Positions 17,033 through 25,529 of a stretch of DNA of 64,000 nucleotides are shown piece after piece (position 1 is the first letter of the stretch; every line of letters starts with the position of its first letter). The stretch is from Actinophytocola sp036378875 (lineage in GTDB: Bacteria; Actinomycetota; Actinomycetes; Mycobacteriales; Pseudonocardiaceae). Under the pieces are notes generated by a model that saw only the letters and a list, made by a program, of their open reading frames with translations, was not told where the DNA came from and ran no database searches. The DNA is taken from positions 124,001-188,000 of the forward strand of contig NZ_DASUVO010000130.1 in assembly GCF_036378875.1 (NCBI RefSeq). The letters run 5' to 3'. The position numbers and the translations under genes were made by a program.

Positions 17033-17876
17033 GGGTGTCCTCCTGGAGGTCCGTGCGAATGGTGGTCGGGTGATGGATGGCCCACCGGTGTGCTGGCGGC
17101 GAGCCGACCCAGGCCAGCGCGTTGCCGAGCAGACGCCGGTACGCGGGGACGGCGAACGTCTCTGCCGAGTCGCCGGGCTGCAGAACCACCACCGGACTGC
17201 GGCCCGCGGTGGTCGCCCAGCCGATGAGGTCGGACGCGGGTGGGTGGGCCGAGCAGTCCGGCGCGGCGTGCTCACCGTGGTGGACGTGCTCGTGGGCCCG
17301 GAGGAAGCGGGTGCGGTCGAGGTCGGCGTCCGTGCGCAGCAGCGGGACGACGTCGTCGGTGAAGACCGGGCAGCAGTACAGCTCGTCGGTCAGCGCGAAG
17401 TCGGTCACGCCGGCGCACACCGGATGTTCGGGTGCGGCGACCTTCGCGGTGTAGTGGGCGATCCGCGTGCCGGACGACGGCCAGTGCTGACCCCGTAACC
17501 GCCCTGGGGCGTAATGGAAACGGCCACCCAACGCCTCCGCCCATCCCTCCCAGGCCGGCCAGCCGGCGAGCGCGTGGTGCAGGACCACCAGACCCTGCCC
17601 GCGGTCGAGGAGCTCGGTGAGCGCGAGCACGGTGTCCGGGTGGGGGCCGACGGGCGTCGGCGGCGCACCGCGCCGAAGCCGCACGCCGGGCAGGTCGTGG
17701 CAGAGGATCGCGTCGAACCGGCCGGCGTGTTCCGGCCGCAGCCAGCGCTGTGCCGACGGTTGCACGGCGTGTGCCCACGCCCAGTCCCGCTGCGCGCAGA
17801 CGTCCTCGACCATGCCGAGGAAGGCACCGAGGTCCACCCGGTGCCCGCCGGTGATGACCAGGACGCGGCGCTGCAC
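17010..17876 (-). CDS. ThuA-like domain protein (second)
   Basis: A 288-residue ThuA-fold protein: RRVLVITGGHRVD, AILCHDLPG, GLVVLHHALAGWPAW, HPVCAGVTDFALTDELY, and a C-terminal SPVVVLQPGDSAE strand. It is only distantly similar to the ThuA-like protein at 3585-4343, so it is an old paralogue rather than a recent duplicate. The reaction is not known. It starts at GTG 17876, immediately next to an AGTTACTGTA operator, with a weak ribosome site, and leads the operon ThuA-SDR-ligase-phosphatase. It is divergent from the E1alpha gene at 17954. Confidence 0.8.
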   Translation of the reverse strand: MQRRVLVITGGHRVDLGAFLGMVEDVCAQRDWAWAHAVQPSAQRWLRPEHAGRFDAILCHDLPGVRLRRGAPPTPVGPHPDTVLALTELLDRGQGLVVLHHALAGWPAWEGWAEALGGRFHYAPGRLRGQHWPSSGTRIAHYTAKVAAPEHPVCAGVTDFALTDELYCCPVFTDDVVPLLRTDADLDRTRFLRAHEHVHHGEHAAPDCSAHPPASDLIGWATTAGRSPVVVLQPGDSAETFAVPAYRRLLGNALAWVGSPPAHRWAIHHPTTIRTDLQEDTHVERTVR

Positions 17877-17879
17877 CCG

Positions 17880-17936
17880 AGTTACTGTATTGATCCTCTA
17901 TAAACTCGGCAAGAGGCTGGACAACAGTTACTGTAG
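17880..17936. promoter_or_regulatory. Divergent promoter with two AGTTACTGTA operators
   Basis: The ten bases AGTTACTGTA occur at 17880-17889 and again at 17926-17935, 46 bases apart. The second lies in the perfect palindrome ACAGTTACTGT (17924-17934). On the minus strand TTGTCC (17924-17919) and TATAGA (17902-17897), 16 bases apart, form a good promoter for the ThuA operon, placing one operator at the start region and one at the -35 box. The plus-strand E1alpha gene begins 18 bases past the second operator. This suits a repressor that closes both directions at once. Confidence 0.6.
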
Positions 17937-17953
17937 TCGTCTACAAAAAACTC

Positions 17954-18952
17954 ATGACGACCGTCATTGGTGAGCAGGTCGAAGTGGAGGTCCTGCGGGA
18001 CCTCCACGAACGGATGGTGCGGATCCGGCTGTTCGAGACAGAAGCCGGCCGCCTGATGGAGGCCGGCCGGCTGCCGGGCTTCCTGCACCTGTACGTCGGG
18101 CAGGAGGCGGTCGCGGCCGGGGTGATGAGCACCCTCGCCGACACCGACCAGATCACCTCGACACACCGGGGACACGGGCACGCCGTCGCCAAGGGCGCCA
18201 ACCTCCGCGAGATGTACGCCGAGCTGTTCGGCAAGGTGACCGGCTACTGCCACGGTCACGGCGGCAGCATGCACATCAACGACCTGTCGATCGGCATGCT
18301 CGGCGCCAACGGCATCGTGGGCGCGGGCATCCCGATCGCGGTCGGTGCCGCGTTCGCCAGCGCCTACCGGGACGACGGCGGCGTGGCGGTGGCCTTCTTC
18401 GGTGACGGTGCGAGCAACATCGGCACCTTCCACGAGGCCGCCAACCTCGCCGCGGTGCTGCGGCTGCCGGTCGTCCTGGTGTGCGAGAACAACGGCTACG
18501 CCGAGTTCACCGCGCAGGCCAACCACATGCTGCTCGCCGACGTCGCCGACCGCGCGGCCGCCTACGGGATGCCCGGTGAAGTGGTGGACGGCATGGACGT
18601 GGTCGCCGTGCACCTCGCGGCGAAGCGGGCGGTGACCCGGGCGCGGGAGGGCGGTGGTCCCACGCTCGTGGAGGCCAAGACGTACCGCTACTACGACCAC
18701 CAGGGCGTCAAGGGGCTCCGCATCCAGTACCGCACGCAGGAGGAGATCGACGCGTGGAAGGCACGTGACCCGATCGACGCCGCAGAGGCACGGATGATCG
18801 AGCGCGGCGACAGCTCCCGCGCGGAACTCGACGCGGTGTGGCAGCGGGTCCGCGAGGAGATCGCCGAGGCCATCGCGTTCGCCGAGGCCAGCTCCGACCC
18901 CGATCCGAACACCGACCTGCTCCGTGACGTGTACACAGGGACCAACGCATGA
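17954..18952 (+). CDS. Thiamine-dependent 2-oxo-acid dehydrogenase E1, alpha subunit
   Basis: A 332-residue E1alpha of the pyruvate/acetoin dehydrogenase type. The thiamine-diphosphate motif starts with GDGASNIGTFHEAAN (about residues 152-166) and ends with CENN; THRGHGHAVAKG and GGSMHI are also diagnostic. With the next two genes it forms the E1 and E2 parts of a complex that decarboxylates a 2-oxo acid, or cleaves a ketone such as acetoin, and makes an acyl-CoA. The ATG has no clear ribosome site. The promoter is shared with the ThuA operon and carries the AGTTACT operators. Confidence 0.92.
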   Translation: MTTVIGEQVEVEVLRDLHERMVRIRLFETEAGRLMEAGRLPGFLHLYVGQEAVAAGVMSTLADTDQITSTHRGHGHAVAKGANLREMYAELFGKVTGYCHGHGGSMHINDLSIGMLGANGIVGAGIPIAVGAAFASAYRDDGGVAVAFFGDGASNIGTFHEAANLAAVLRLPVVLVCENNGYAEFTAQANHMLLADVADRAAAYGMPGEVVDGMDVVAVHLAAKRAVTRAREGGGPTLVEAKTYRYYDHQGVKGLRIQYRTQEEIDAWKARDPIDAAEARMIERGDSSRAELDAVWQRVREEIAEAIAFAEASSDPDPNTDLLRDVYTGTNA

Positions 18953-19953
18953 CCGCCACTCTGTCCACCGAGACACGTGAGCTGACCTACGTGAAGGCCT
19001 TCAACGAGGGGCTCGCCCAGGTGATGCGGTCCGATGAGGACGTCTTCCTCGCCGGCGAGGACGTCGCGGGCTACGGCGGCGTGTTCCACATGTTCGACGG
19101 CCTGCTCGGCGAGTTCGGCTCACGTCGTGTCGTCGACACGCCGATCTCGGAGGCCGCCCTCGTCGGCATGGGCGTCGGGGCCGCGGCCCGCGGGCTGCGG
19201 CCGGTCGTCGACCTGATGTTCATGGACTTCCTCGCCGTGTGCCTGGACCAGGTGGTCAACCAGGCGGCCAAGATGAAGTACATGTTCGGTGGCGCGGTGT
19301 CCGTGCCGCTGACCATCACGACCGCGTCCGGCGCGGGGTTGGGCGCCGCCGCGCAGCACAGCCAGAGCCTGGAGGCGTGGCTCGCGCACGTCCCGGGGCT
19401 GAAGGTGTGCATGCCCGCGACGGCGTACGACGCCAAAGGGCTCATCGTGGCGGCCGTGCGTGACGACAACCCGGTGGTCGTGATGCTCAACAAGGTCCTG
19501 CTCGGCGCGCGGGACGTCGTGCCGGCGGAGATCTACGAGGTCCCGCTGGGAGCTGCCCGGGTCGTGCGGCAGGGCGAGGACGTCACGATCGTCGCCCTCG
19601 GCCGCATGGTGACCGAGGCGGTCCGGGCCGCGGAGGAGTTGGCCGGCGCCGGCGTGCGGGCCGAGGTGATCGACCTGCGCACGGTCCAGCCGCTGGACAT
19701 GACCACCGTGCTCGACTCGGTGCGCAGGACGAACCGCGTGCTGGTGGTGCACGAGGCCGTCACGTTCGGCGGGATCGGCGCGGAGATCGCCGCTCAGGTC
19801 CAGGACGAGGCCTTCGACTACCTCGACGCGCCGGTGCTGCGGATCGGCGCGCCGTTCGCCCCGGTGCCGTTCTCGCCGGTGCTCGAACGGGCGTACGTGC
19901 CCGACGCGGCCCGGATCGTGGCGGGCTGCCGCCGGCTCCTCGAGCGCGGGTGA
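18949..19953 (+). CDS. 2-oxo-acid dehydrogenase E1, beta subunit
   Basis: A 334-residue transketolase-like beta subunit with the expected blocks GEDVAGYGGVF, DTPISEAALVGMGVGAA, MDFLAVCLDQVVNQAAK and, near the C-terminus, APFAPVPFSPVLE. It pairs with the alpha subunit in an alpha2beta2 E1. The ATG overlaps the alpha stop (ATGA). The unit E1alpha-E1beta-E2 resembles acetoin dehydrogenase operons more than the housekeeping pyruvate dehydrogenase, which in actinobacteria is usually a single-chain AceE. Confidence 0.92.
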   Translation: MTATLSTETRELTYVKAFNEGLAQVMRSDEDVFLAGEDVAGYGGVFHMFDGLLGEFGSRRVVDTPISEAALVGMGVGAAARGLRPVVDLMFMDFLAVCLDQVVNQAAKMKYMFGGAVSVPLTITTASGAGLGAAAQHSQSLEAWLAHVPGLKVCMPATAYDAKGLIVAAVRDDNPVVVMLNKVLLGARDVVPAEIYEVPLGAARVVRQGEDVTIVALGRMVTEAVRAAEELAGAGVRAEVIDLRTVQPLDMTTVLDSVRRTNRVLVVHEAVTFGGIGAEIAAQVQDEAFDYLDAPVLRIGAPFAPVPFSPVLERAYVPDAARIVAGCRRLLERG

Positions 19954-19959
19954 CCGGAG

Positions 19960-21201
19960 TTGGCAACCGAGATCCTGCTGCCGAAGCTCGGCCTGACGAT
20001 GCAGGAAGGCACCATCGAGGAGTGGGTGGCCACGCCGGGCGCGACCATCCGCCCCGGTGACGTGCTGCTGCGGGTGGGCACCGACAAGGTCGACGTGGAC
20101 GTCGAGGCCGAGGCCGAAGGCGTCTTCCAGCCGGTCGTGGACGCCGGGGTGACGCTGGAGCCCGGCACGCTGATCGGCTGGCTGCTCGGCGACGGCGAAC
20201 AGATACCCGGCGCGTCGGGGCCCGAGCCGCGCCGGTTCGTCTCACCCAACGCCCGCCGCGTCGCGAGCACACTCGGCGTGGACGTCGCCGCGGTGAGGGG
20301 AACGGGACCGAACGGGCGGGTGGTCTCCGAGGACGTCGAGGAGTTCGCGGCCGCCGAACGGCCCGCCGGCCCGCCCGTCGACGTGAACCGGGCAGGGCCG
20401 CTGGTGCGCCGGTACGCGAAGGAGCACGGCGTCGACCTCGCCGACGTGACCGGCACCGGGCCGGGCGGACGCGTCCGCAGGGCCGACGTTGAGCAGGTCG
20501 CCGCGGCGCCCGGCACCGTGCTCCCGCTGACCGGGATGCGCGGCACGATCGCCGAGCGCATGCATGCCAGCCTGCGGGAGATGGCCCAGCTGACCCACGG
20601 TTACGAGGTCGGCATGGACGCCGTGGTCGACCTGCGTGAGCGGCTGAAGGCCGAATGGGCGGGCACGGACCTGCCGGTACCGAGCCTCAACGACTTCGTC
20701 GTGCGTGCCGCCGCGCTCGCGCTCACCGAGCACCCCCTCCTCAACGCGACGATCCGCGACGGTGCCGTCCACCTCCTCCCGGATGTCCACATGGGATTGG
20801 CGGTCGCCGTGCCCGACGGTCTCCTTGTCCCGGTGATCCGGGACGCGGCCACCCGGTCGTTGACCGGGCTGACCGCGGTGACCCGGGAGCTGGCCGGGGC
20901 CGCCAGGAACGGCACGCTCAAGCTGCACCAACTCGAAGGCGCGACGTTCGTGGTCACCTCGCTGGGCAGCTACGGGGTGGACATGTTCACCCCGATCGTC
21001 TACCCCGGCAACGTCGCCATCCTCGGCGTGGGCCGGTTGCGCGACGGGGTGCGGTGGGAGGGCGAAACACCACGTCGGACGCGGGTGCTCACACTCAGCC
21101 TGAGCTTCGACCACCGCGGGGTGGACGGCGCACCGGCCGCGGAGTACCTGCGCTCGGTCGACCGCCTGCTCCAGCAGCCGCTGCGGTTGTTGGCCAACTA
21201 G
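19960..21201 (+). CDS. Dihydrolipoamide acyltransferase E2 with two E3-binding domains
   Basis: A 413-residue E2. An N-terminal lipoyl domain (GTDKVDVDV, lipoylated K43) is followed by two peripheral-subunit-binding domains, about residues 92-128 (SPNARRVASTLGVDVAAVRG) and 146-180 (LVRRYAKEHGVDLADVTGTG), and a catalytic domain ending with SFDHRGVDG, which holds the active-site His and Asp. Two such binding domains in tandem are less common than one. The TTG at 19960, seven bases after the E1beta stop, is the only start that keeps the lipoyl domain. No E3 gene lies nearby; the cell's general lipoamide dehydrogenase presumably serves. Confidence 0.9.
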   Translation: MATEILLPKLGLTMQEGTIEEWVATPGATIRPGDVLLRVGTDKVDVDVEAEAEGVFQPVVDAGVTLEPGTLIGWLLGDGEQIPGASGPEPRRFVSPNARRVASTLGVDVAAVRGTGPNGRVVSEDVEEFAAAERPAGPPVDVNRAGPLVRRYAKEHGVDLADVTGTGPGGRVRRADVEQVAAAPGTVLPLTGMRGTIAERMHASLREMAQLTHGYEVGMDAVVDLRERLKAEWAGTDLPVPSLNDFVVRAAALALTEHPLLNATIRDGAVHLLPDVHMGLAVAVPDGLLVPVIRDAATRSLTGLTAVTRELAGAARNGTLKLHQLEGATFVVTSLGSYGVDMFTPIVYPGNVAILGVGRLRDGVRWEGETPRRTRVLTLSLSFDHRGVDGAPAAEYLRSVDRLLQQPLRLLAN

Positions 21202-21218
21202 AGGACCAGTCCAGAAAG

Positions 21219-21824
21219 TCAGGCCGCCATGCCCGCGATCTTGTCCGACAGTGTGACGACCTCGGCGAGGAACGCCCGGTGCCCCAGCTTCTGGTAGGTC
21301 ACGTCCTTGGCGAGCCATGACGCGGCCGCGGTCTCCAGCAACGAGACCAGGCCGACACCGATCACCGCCGCGTCCGCCGGGGTCAGCCTCCCACGCGCGC
21401 GCCGGGCCGCCTTCCCGAGCAGCGAGACCAGTTCGGCGTGCTGCTCCCGGCGCAGCACCTCGATGTCCTGGTTCACGCCAGGCGATGAGATGAAGTAGAC
21501 CTTCCCGGCCGCGCCCTGCTGGTCGATCCACAGCAGAACGTCGGTCATCATCCCGCCCAGCCGTTCGCCCTTGGGGAGCGCGACCAACGCCTCCGCCACG
21601 TGCGTGATCATCGCGGAGCCGAACGCCTGCAGCCCTTCCAGGAGGATCTGGTCCTTGGACGCGAAGTGGTAGTACACGGCGGCGGAGGTCATCCCCGCCC
21701 GGTCCGCGATGTCGGCGACGGTGACCAGCTCGGGCGCCTGCGCGGCGAACAGTTCCATGGCGGCCTCGACCACGGCGTGTTTGCGTGAGGGCCGGTGCGC
21801 GGCACGGGGAGCGAGTGAGGTCAT
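21219..21824 (-). CDS. TetR/AcrR family transcriptional regulator
   Basis: A 201-residue TetR protein. The helix-turn-helix is VADIADRAGMTSAAVYYHFASKDQIL near residues 37-62, followed by a helical ligand domain. It is convergent with the E2 gene (17 bases) and divergent from another TetR gene 66 bases away. It is one of the candidate proteins for the AGTTACT operators, because it sits between two operons that carry them; no copy of the site lies in its own promoter. Confidence 0.88.
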   Translation of the reverse strand: MTSLAPRAAHRPSRKHAVVEAAMELFAAQAPELVTVADIADRAGMTSAAVYYHFASKDQILLEGLQAFGSAMITHVAEALVALPKGERLGGMMTDVLLWIDQQGAAGKVYFISSPGVNQDIEVLRREQHAELVSLLGKAARRARGRLTPADAAVIGVGLVSLLETAAASWLAKDVTYQKLGHRAFLAEVVTLSDKIAGMAA

Positions 21825-21890
21825 GATGAGTCAGTGTGCCTGGCGAATCGGTGAGTGTCACGCCACCCCGCCTGCGATACCGTTTCACGG

Positions 21891-22508
21891 GTGAGTGAGA
21901 CGGAGCGCCCGGCCCACCGGCCGTCACGGCGGCAGCACATCGTCAGCGCGGCCGTGCGGGTGTTCGGCCGCAACGGCCTGGCCGACGCGAGCATGCAGGA
22001 CATCGCCGACGAGGCCGGGGTGGCCGCGACCGCCGTCTACTACCACTTCAGCGGCAAGGAGGAGCTGTTCGACCTGGCCCTGCGCCGGGTGCTCGACCAG
22101 CTCGACGAGGTGGTGCGGCGGTCCCGTGCCGACGACGAGCCGGGTGACGCCGACCGGCTGGCCACGGTCATCGACGCGGTGTGGGACTGGCTGGAGGACA
22201 ACCCGGACGACGCGCGCATGTACCAGCTGCACCTGGCCGGTGCGACCGGGCAGGCGCGGGTCATCCGGGAGGAGTTCGAACAGCGGCACGTGCAGCGCGC
22301 CTTCGACTACCTGTCCGACTCCACGCCACGCAACGCGCGGTCCGCCGCAGTGCGGCACGCCGCACAGACACTCGCCGTCCGCACCATGATCACGTCGACC
22401 ATGCACGTCTCGGCGCTGCGTGCGGAGGGCGGCCCGCTGTCCACACTGCCCCAGCGTTCGGTCCGACGCGCGCTCCGCGGTCTCGCCCAGCGCATCGTCG
22501 CGTCCTGA
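21891..22508 (+). CDS. TetR/AcrR family transcriptional regulator
   Basis: A 205-residue TetR protein with helix-turn-helix MQDIADEAGVAATAVYYHFSGKEELF. GTG 21891 (VSETERPAHRPSRRQH) is taken as the start; an upstream GTG at 21855 would lengthen the protein without adding conserved sequence. The DUF35/thiolase operon follows 54 bases downstream with its own AGTTACT operators. The back-to-back arrangement with another TetR gene suggests mutual control, possibly sensing different CoA or free-acid intermediates. Confidence 0.87.
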   Translation: MSETERPAHRPSRRQHIVSAAVRVFGRNGLADASMQDIADEAGVAATAVYYHFSGKEELFDLALRRVLDQLDEVVRRSRADDEPGDADRLATVIDAVWDWLEDNPDDARMYQLHLAGATGQARVIREEFEQRHVQRAFDYLSDSTPRNARSAAVRHAAQTLAVRTMITSTMHVSALRAEGGPLSTLPQRSVRRALRGLAQRIVAS

Positions 22509-22532
22509 CTTCTCCCGCAGAGCTGGAAAAGC

Positions 22533-22562
22533 GCTAGTTACTCAACTAGCATTTCAGTTACT
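22533..22562 (+). promoter_or_regulatory. AGTTACT operators at the start of the DUF35/thiolase operon
   Basis: GCTAGTTACTCAACTAGC (22533-22550) is an inverted repeat with 7-base arms and a 4-base centre. It contains AGTTACT at 22536-22542. A second AGTTACT (22556-22562) lies directly against the ATG of the DUF35 gene. The same 7-mer is found in the two divergent promoters at 2.7 and 17.9 kb, so this operon probably belongs to the same regulon. Confidence 0.55.
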
Positions 22563-22970
22563 ATGCCGCACGTCGTCGATCGGGCGCTCTTCGCCCAGCT
22601 GTCGCCACCGAGGCTCGCGGGCGCCCGCTGCCCGAGCTGTGCCACGGTCGTCTTCCCGTGCCAGTCCACATGTCCGCGATGCTCGACCGGTCCGATGGTG
22701 GCGGAGGCGTTGCCGGAGCACGGCACGGTGTGGACGTGGACGGTGCAGGGCTACGCGCCCAAGCCACCGTTCCGAATGCCGGACGCGGAGTTCCGGCCCT
22801 ACGCGTTGGGCTACGTGGACCTCGGGGACGTCCTCGTGGAGTCCCGTTTGGACGTTGCACCGGACCGGTTGCGGATCGGACTGCCGGTCCGGCTGACCAC
22901 CATCCCGGCGTACCGGGACGAGGCGGGCAACGACGTGCACACCTTCGCCTTCATTGCGGAAATGCCGTGA
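22563..22970 (+). CDS. Zn-ribbon/OB-fold protein (DUF35 family)
   Basis: A 135-residue acyl-CoA-binding protein of the DUF35 family. The N-terminal rubredoxin-like zinc ribbon uses C23, C26, C37 and C40 (CPSC ... CPRC) and the rest is an OB fold (GTVWTWTV, ALGYVDL). Such proteins form complexes with SCP2-type thiolases or aldolases; in steroid side-chain degradation the ChsH2 DUF35 domain activates the aldolase Ltp2. The ATG abuts an operator and no ribosome site is visible. It overlaps the thiolase gene by four bases, consistent with an obligate pair. Confidence 0.88.
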   Translation: MPHVVDRALFAQLSPPRLAGARCPSCATVVFPCQSTCPRCSTGPMVAEALPEHGTVWTWTVQGYAPKPPFRMPDAEFRPYALGYVDLGDVLVESRLDVAPDRLRIGLPVRLTTIPAYRDEAGNDVHTFAFIAEMP

Positions 22971-24115
22971 GCGCCGAGGTCTACGTCGTCGGCGCCGGTA
23001 TCCACCCGTTCGGCCGCAACGAGGACGTCGACGGCTACACCATGGCGGAGCGGGCCTGTCGCGACGCGCTGGCCGACGCGGGCCTGGACTGGACGGCCGT
23101 CGGGTACGCGGTGGGTGGCTCGAACGACGCCGGCAAGCCGGACAACCTGGTCGGCCGGCTCGGGCTCACCGGTGTGCCGTTCGTCAACGTCCGCAACGGC
23201 TGTGCCACGGGCGGTGTCGCACTGCTGACCGCGGCCAACGCGCTGCGGGTCGGTGAGGCCGACACCGCGCTGGTCGTCGGGTTCGACAAACACGAGCGGG
23301 GCGCGTTCAGCCGATCGGCCGCCTCCTACGGTCTCGCCGACTGGTACGCCGAGACCGGGCTCATGATGACGACGCAGTACTTCGCCATGAAGACCCGGCG
23401 CTACCTGCACGAGCACGGGATCTCCGAGCGGTCGCTGGCGGCCGTGGCCGCGCGGGCGTTCCGCAACGGCGCCCGCAACCCTGTCGCGTGGCGCCGAACC
23501 GAGCTGTCCGAAGAGGACATCATGGCCGCCGCCCCGGTCAACGCGCCGCTGACGAAGTACATGTTCTGCTCGCCGGCGGCGGGTGCGGTCGCGCTCGTGC
23601 TGGCCACGGGGGAGCGGGCGCACGACCTCTGTGAGCGGCCGGTGCGGCTGGCCGCGTTGTCCATGCGCAGCAGGCGGTTCGGCTCGTTCGAGGTCTTCTC
23701 ACCGTGGCTTTCGCCGAAGCCTTACCACAGCCCGAGCATCGACGCGGCGGCCGCCGCGTTCGCGCGTGCCGGCGTGCGACCGTCGGACGTGGGGGTCGCG
23801 CAACTCCAGGACACCGACAGCGGCTCGGAGATCATCCACCTCGCGGAGACAGGGCTGTGCGCGCACGGCGAGCAGGAGGCCCTGCTGCGCAAGGGAGCCA
23901 CCGAGGTCGACGGCATCCTGCCGGTCAACACCGACGGCGGCTGCCTCGCCAACGGCGAGCCGGTCGGCGCCTCAGGGCTCCGACAGGTGCACGAGATCGT
24001 CCGGCAGCTGCAGGGCCGCGCTCCCGGCGCCCAGGTTCCCGGCGCGCCCCGCGTCGGCTTCACCCACGTCTACGGCGCCCCCGGCATCAGCGCCTGTGCC
24101 GTGCTCACGGTGTGA
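22967..24115 (+). CDS. SCP2-type thiolase / lipid-transfer-protein-like acyl-CoA lyase
   Basis: A 382-residue thiolase-fold protein. The nucleophile-type cysteine is C79 in NGCATGG and a second Cys is present near the C-terminus (GISACAVL). The conserved His of the thiolase GHP motif is replaced by Glu (ANGEPVGASG, E331). With the DUF35 partner this points to the Ltp-type branch, some of which are retro-aldolases acting on CoA esters rather than thiolases. GTG 22967 overlaps the DUF35 stop; the longer open frame upstream lies inside that gene. Its 3' end overlaps the convergent aldehyde dehydrogenase gene by 11 bases. Confidence 0.85.
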   Translation: MSAEVYVVGAGIHPFGRNEDVDGYTMAERACRDALADAGLDWTAVGYAVGGSNDAGKPDNLVGRLGLTGVPFVNVRNGCATGGVALLTAANALRVGEADTALVVGFDKHERGAFSRSAASYGLADWYAETGLMMTTQYFAMKTRRYLHEHGISERSLAAVAARAFRNGARNPVAWRRTELSEEDIMAAAPVNAPLTKYMFCSPAAGAVALVLATGERAHDLCERPVRLAALSMRSRRFGSFEVFSPWLSPKPYHSPSIDAAAAAFARAGVRPSDVGVAQLQDTDSGSEIIHLAETGLCAHGEQEALLRKGATEVDGILPVNTDGGCLANGEPVGASGLRQVHEIVRQLQGRAPGAQVPGAPRVGFTHVYGAPGISACAVLTV

Positions 24116-25517
24116 CGGGGAACTGCAACGCGGTCAGCTCGACGTACTCGGCGAGACCGTGCCGACCCAGTTCGCGGCCGTTGCCGGACCTGCGATAACC
24201 GCCGAAGGGCGCCAGCACGTTCATCCGCCCGCCGTTGAGCGACACCTGACCGGTCCGCAGCCGCCGCGCGATCGCCGCTGCGGTGGTCACGTCCGCCGCC
24301 CACACGCCACCGGACAGCCCGAACTCGGAGTCGTTGGCGACACGGACACCATCGTCCACGTCCCGTACGGGGATCACCGCGAGCACAGGCCCGAAGATCT
24401 CCTCCCGGCTCACCACGGCGTCGGGGGAGAGCCGGGAGATCACGGTCGGCGCCACGAAATAACCCTTCTCATCCACTGTGGACGATTCGGTGAGAACGGC
24501 GCCCTCACGTGCACCGGCCGCGATGTGCCGCAGCACCGAGCGTTGCTGGTCGGCGCTGGCCATCGGGCCGATGTGGATCCCCGGGTCCAGTGGGTCGCCG
24601 ACGACGAGCCCGGCGGCGAGCGCGGCCAGGCGCCTCTCGACCTCGGTGAGCCGCGACTCGGGGACGAGCAGCCGGGTGAGCGCGGCGCAGGTCTGCCCGT
24701 TGTTCACGAAGCAGGCGCGCAGGGCGGCCGGCAGCGCGGCGTCCAGGTCCGCGTCCTCGGTGAGCAGCAGCGCTGACTTGCCACCCAACTCGGTGCACAC
24801 CCGCTTGATCCCCCGCGCGGCCAGTTCCCCGACACGGGCACCGGCCGAGGTGGATCCGGTGAGACTGATCATGTCGACGTCCGGATGGGTGGCCAACCGC
24901 TCACCGACCTCGATGCCGGCGCCGGTGACGACGTTCAGCACGCCCGGCGGGAGGCCGGCCTCGTGTGCGACCTCGGCGAGCGTGAACGCCGACAACGGGG
25001 CGACCGTGCTCGGCTTCGCCACCGCCGTGCAGCCCGCGGCCAGCGCGGGCGCGAGCTTCGCCGCCAGCTGGTAGAGCGGGTAGTTCCACGGCGTGATCAT
25101 GGCGACCACGCCGACCGGGTTGCGCACCACCACCGAATGTCCGATGTGCTCGTCGGCGAGCTCGGCCTCGGCCAGGTCCGCTGTGGTCCGCAGGACGGCC
25201 ACCGGCAGGTCCACCTGCACCCGTCTGGCGTCGGCGATCGGGGTGCCGACCTCGCGCGCGATCAGCGTGGCGAGTTCCTCACGTCGTGCGGCGAGCCCGT
25301 CGGCGATCCGCCGCACGATCGCGACCCGATCCGCCACCGGTGTCGCCGCCCAGTCCGGGAACGCCCTGCCGGCCGCCGCCACCGCACGGTCGGCGTCCTC
25401 GCCGCCGGCCAGCGGAACACTGTCGAGCACGGCACCCGTGGCCGCCTCGTGCACGACGGCCCGCCGCTCGCTGTCCACATCGGACCAGGCGCCGCCGAGA
25501 TAGATCTGGTCGGGCAC
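24105..25517 (-). CDS. NAD(P)-dependent aldehyde dehydrogenase
   Basis: A 470-residue ALDH-superfamily enzyme. The catalytic pair is E243 (ELGGKSALL) and C277 (NNGQTCAAL), with PWNYP at 143-147 and GSTSAG at 221-226 forming the cofactor site. It oxidises an aldehyde to an acid, for example the aldehyde released by an aldolase step. The GTG start is 12 bases after the stop of the acyl-CoA dehydrogenase, so it is the last of five genes transcribed from about 31.1 kb. Confidence 0.92.
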   Translation of the reverse strand: MPDQIYLGGAWSDVDSERRAVVHEAATGAVLDSVPLAGGEDADRAVAAAGRAFPDWAATPVADRVAIVRRIADGLAARREELATLIAREVGTPIADARRVQVDLPVAVLRTTADLAEAELADEHIGHSVVVRNPVGVVAMITPWNYPLYQLAAKLAPALAAGCTAVAKPSTVAPLSAFTLAEVAHEAGLPPGVLNVVTGAGIEVGERLATHPDVDMISLTGSTSAGARVGELAARGIKRVCTELGGKSALLLTEDADLDAALPAALRACFVNNGQTCAALTRLLVPESRLTEVERRLAALAAGLVVGDPLDPGIHIGPMASADQQRSVLRHIAAGAREGAVLTESSTVDEKGYFVAPTVISRLSPDAVVSREEIFGPVLAVIPVRDVDDGVRVANDSEFGLSGGVWAADVTTAAAIARRLRTGQVSLNGGRMNVLAPFGGYRRSGNGRELGRHGLAEYVELTALQFPVTP

Positions 25518-25529
25518 GGTTCCTCCGCC

